A stretch of DNA of 64,000 bases, taken from Paenibacillus dendritiformis. Lineage in GTDB: Bacteria > Bacillota > Bacilli > Paenibacillales > Paenibacillaceae. The notes beneath the pieces were generated by a model. That model was not told the DNA's origin and did not search any database. It saw only the letters and a list, made by a program, of their open reading frames with translations. A program made the translations under genes and the position numbers. Location: the NCBI RefSeq assembly GCF_015845845.1, contig NZ_LDIG01000274.1, positions 1 to 64,000 of the forward strand, in the 5' to 3' direction. Below, piece by piece: positions 63,243-64,000 of the stretch. Within the stretch, counting starts at the first letter, position 1; every line of letters starts with the position of its first letter.

Positions 63243-64000
63243 TTGAACGAGGTGTTCATTGTGAGTGCGGTGCGTACTCCAATTGGAGCGTTTCAGGGCA
63301 GCTTCCAGGATACGGCGGCCACGGAGCTGGGGGCCATTGTGATGAAGGAAGCTTGCCAACGTGCGGGAGCGGCCGGCGAGAGAATAGACCAGGTGTATAT
63401 GGGGCAGGTGCTGCAGGGCGGAATTGGAATGAACGGAGCGCGGCAGGCCTCGCTGCAGGCGGGAATTCCGGAGCGGGTTCCGGCGACGAGCGTGAATCTC
63501 GTCTGCGGTTCGGGCCTGCAGGCGGTGATGCTGGGAGCCCAGTGCATCCGTTCGGGGGATGCGGACGTGATTGTGGCGGGCGGAATGGAAAATATGTCGC
63601 AGTCTCCTTACATGCTGAAGAAGGCGCGACAGGGCTACCGGTACGGGCACGGGGAGTTGGTTGATTCGGTGCTGCATGACGGGCTGACGTGCGCGATTAT
63701 CAGTCAGCCGATGGGGTGGACGGCGGAACGCCTTGCCGAGCGCTATGGGCTCACGCGCGAGCAGCAGGATGCCTTCGCGCTCCAGAGCCAGCAGCGGGCG
63801 CAGACGGCGATGGAGGACGGACGGTTCCGAGAGGAGATCGTCGCCGTATCCGTCGCGGACCGCAAGGGCGGTGCGCGCCTGATCGCGGCGGATGAGCACC
63901 CCCGTCCGGGGCTGACGTTGGAGGCGCTGTCCAGGCTGAGGCCGGCCTTCAAGGCGCAAGGCACGGTGACGGCCGGCAATTCGTCCGGCATCAATGACGG
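63243..64000 (+). CDS. Acetyl-CoA acetyltransferase (thiolase), 5' part
   Basis: 252 codons before the window ends. Thiolase N-terminal domain: EVFIVSAVRTPIGAFQGSF at the start and the acyl-accepting nucleophile Cys88 in VNLVCGSGLQAVML, followed by VIVAGGMENMSQSPYML. The motif normally reading HMG is PMG here (QPMGWTAERLAERYG). The second catalytic His and Cys lie beyond the window. TTG start at 63243 with GAGAGGTGG 5-6 bp upstream; no better start exists. It condenses or cleaves acetoacetyl-CoA. Confidence 0.9.
   Translation, partial: MNEVFIVSAVRTPIGAFQGSFQDTAATELGAIVMKEACQRAGAAGERIDQVYMGQVLQGGIGMNGARQASLQAGIPERVPATSVNLVCGSGLQAVMLGAQCIRSGDADVIVAGGMENMSQSPYMLKKARQGYRYGHGELVDSVLHDGLTCAIISQPMGWTAERLAERYGLTREQQDAFALQSQQRAQTAMEDGRFREEIVAVSVADRKGGARLIAADEHPRPGLTLEALSRLRPAFKAQGTVTAGNSSGIND

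Overview
The window reads as chromosome of an endospore-forming Bacillales bacterium, most likely Paenibacillus or a close relative. The support is moderately high GC with AGGAGG-type ribosome binding sites and many GTG/TTG starts, spore genes (two alpha/beta SASPs, sspI, yunB, a LytH-type peptidase, ylbJ, a YjcZ-like peptide), Bacillus-type sigma promoters (sigW, sigG and sigD-like), a Trp T-box, and LiaFSR with PspA proteins. No phage, transposon or typical CRISPR array was seen; it looks like core genome with a few accessory spots.

Layout. 1-1729 is the 3' part of a 23S rRNA gene, followed with no recognisable 5S gene by 16 tRNA genes (1850-3299). 3.6-10.8 kb is an envelope-stress block: a yuaF-floT (NfeD-flotillin) pair behind a sigW promoter, divergent from an enlarged lia operon (liaI, pspA, pspC, pspA, liaF, liaS, liaR). 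11-20 kb holds a basic small protein, a YwmB-like protein, zwf and a complete peptide ABC importer. 20-26 kb has a decayed flavoprotein tail, prfC, a MerR-methyltransferase fusion, sspI, an RCK potassium-channel subunit, a SPOUT rRNA methylase and a truncated chemoreceptor. 26-33 kb is a Bacillus-like group of yunB, lytH, lipA and yutD, then an NAD kinase and ylbJ. 33-45 kb carries a truncated globin, small zinc proteins, yycC, an M3 oligopeptidase, an MFS permease, a chemoreceptor, two SASPs, a GalM-like epimerase and T-box-controlled trpS. 45-48 kb has ctaB and a SCO protein (cytochrome oxidase assembly) and a Toprim protein. 48-56 kb has an MFS permease, a CvpA-like/transglutaminase fusion, two tandem class B penicillin-binding proteins and an SGNH hydrolase. 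57-64 kb has a Cof-type phosphatase, a DUF456 protein, a MurJ/YtgP-type flippase, a 1-kb intergenic region of divergent ~50-bp repeats, a dCACHE chemoreceptor and the start of a thiolase.

Functionally, the window is rich in cell-envelope systems: flotillin and Lia/Psp stress response, paired PBPs, a flippase and sporulation hydrolases. The least explained element is the pair of divergent degenerate repeat arrays at about 60.26-60.94 kb. Small genes missed by a 60-codon cutoff were found at 33098, 43212, 48100 and possibly 56794. Statements about similarity come from reading by eye; no alignment or database search was run.
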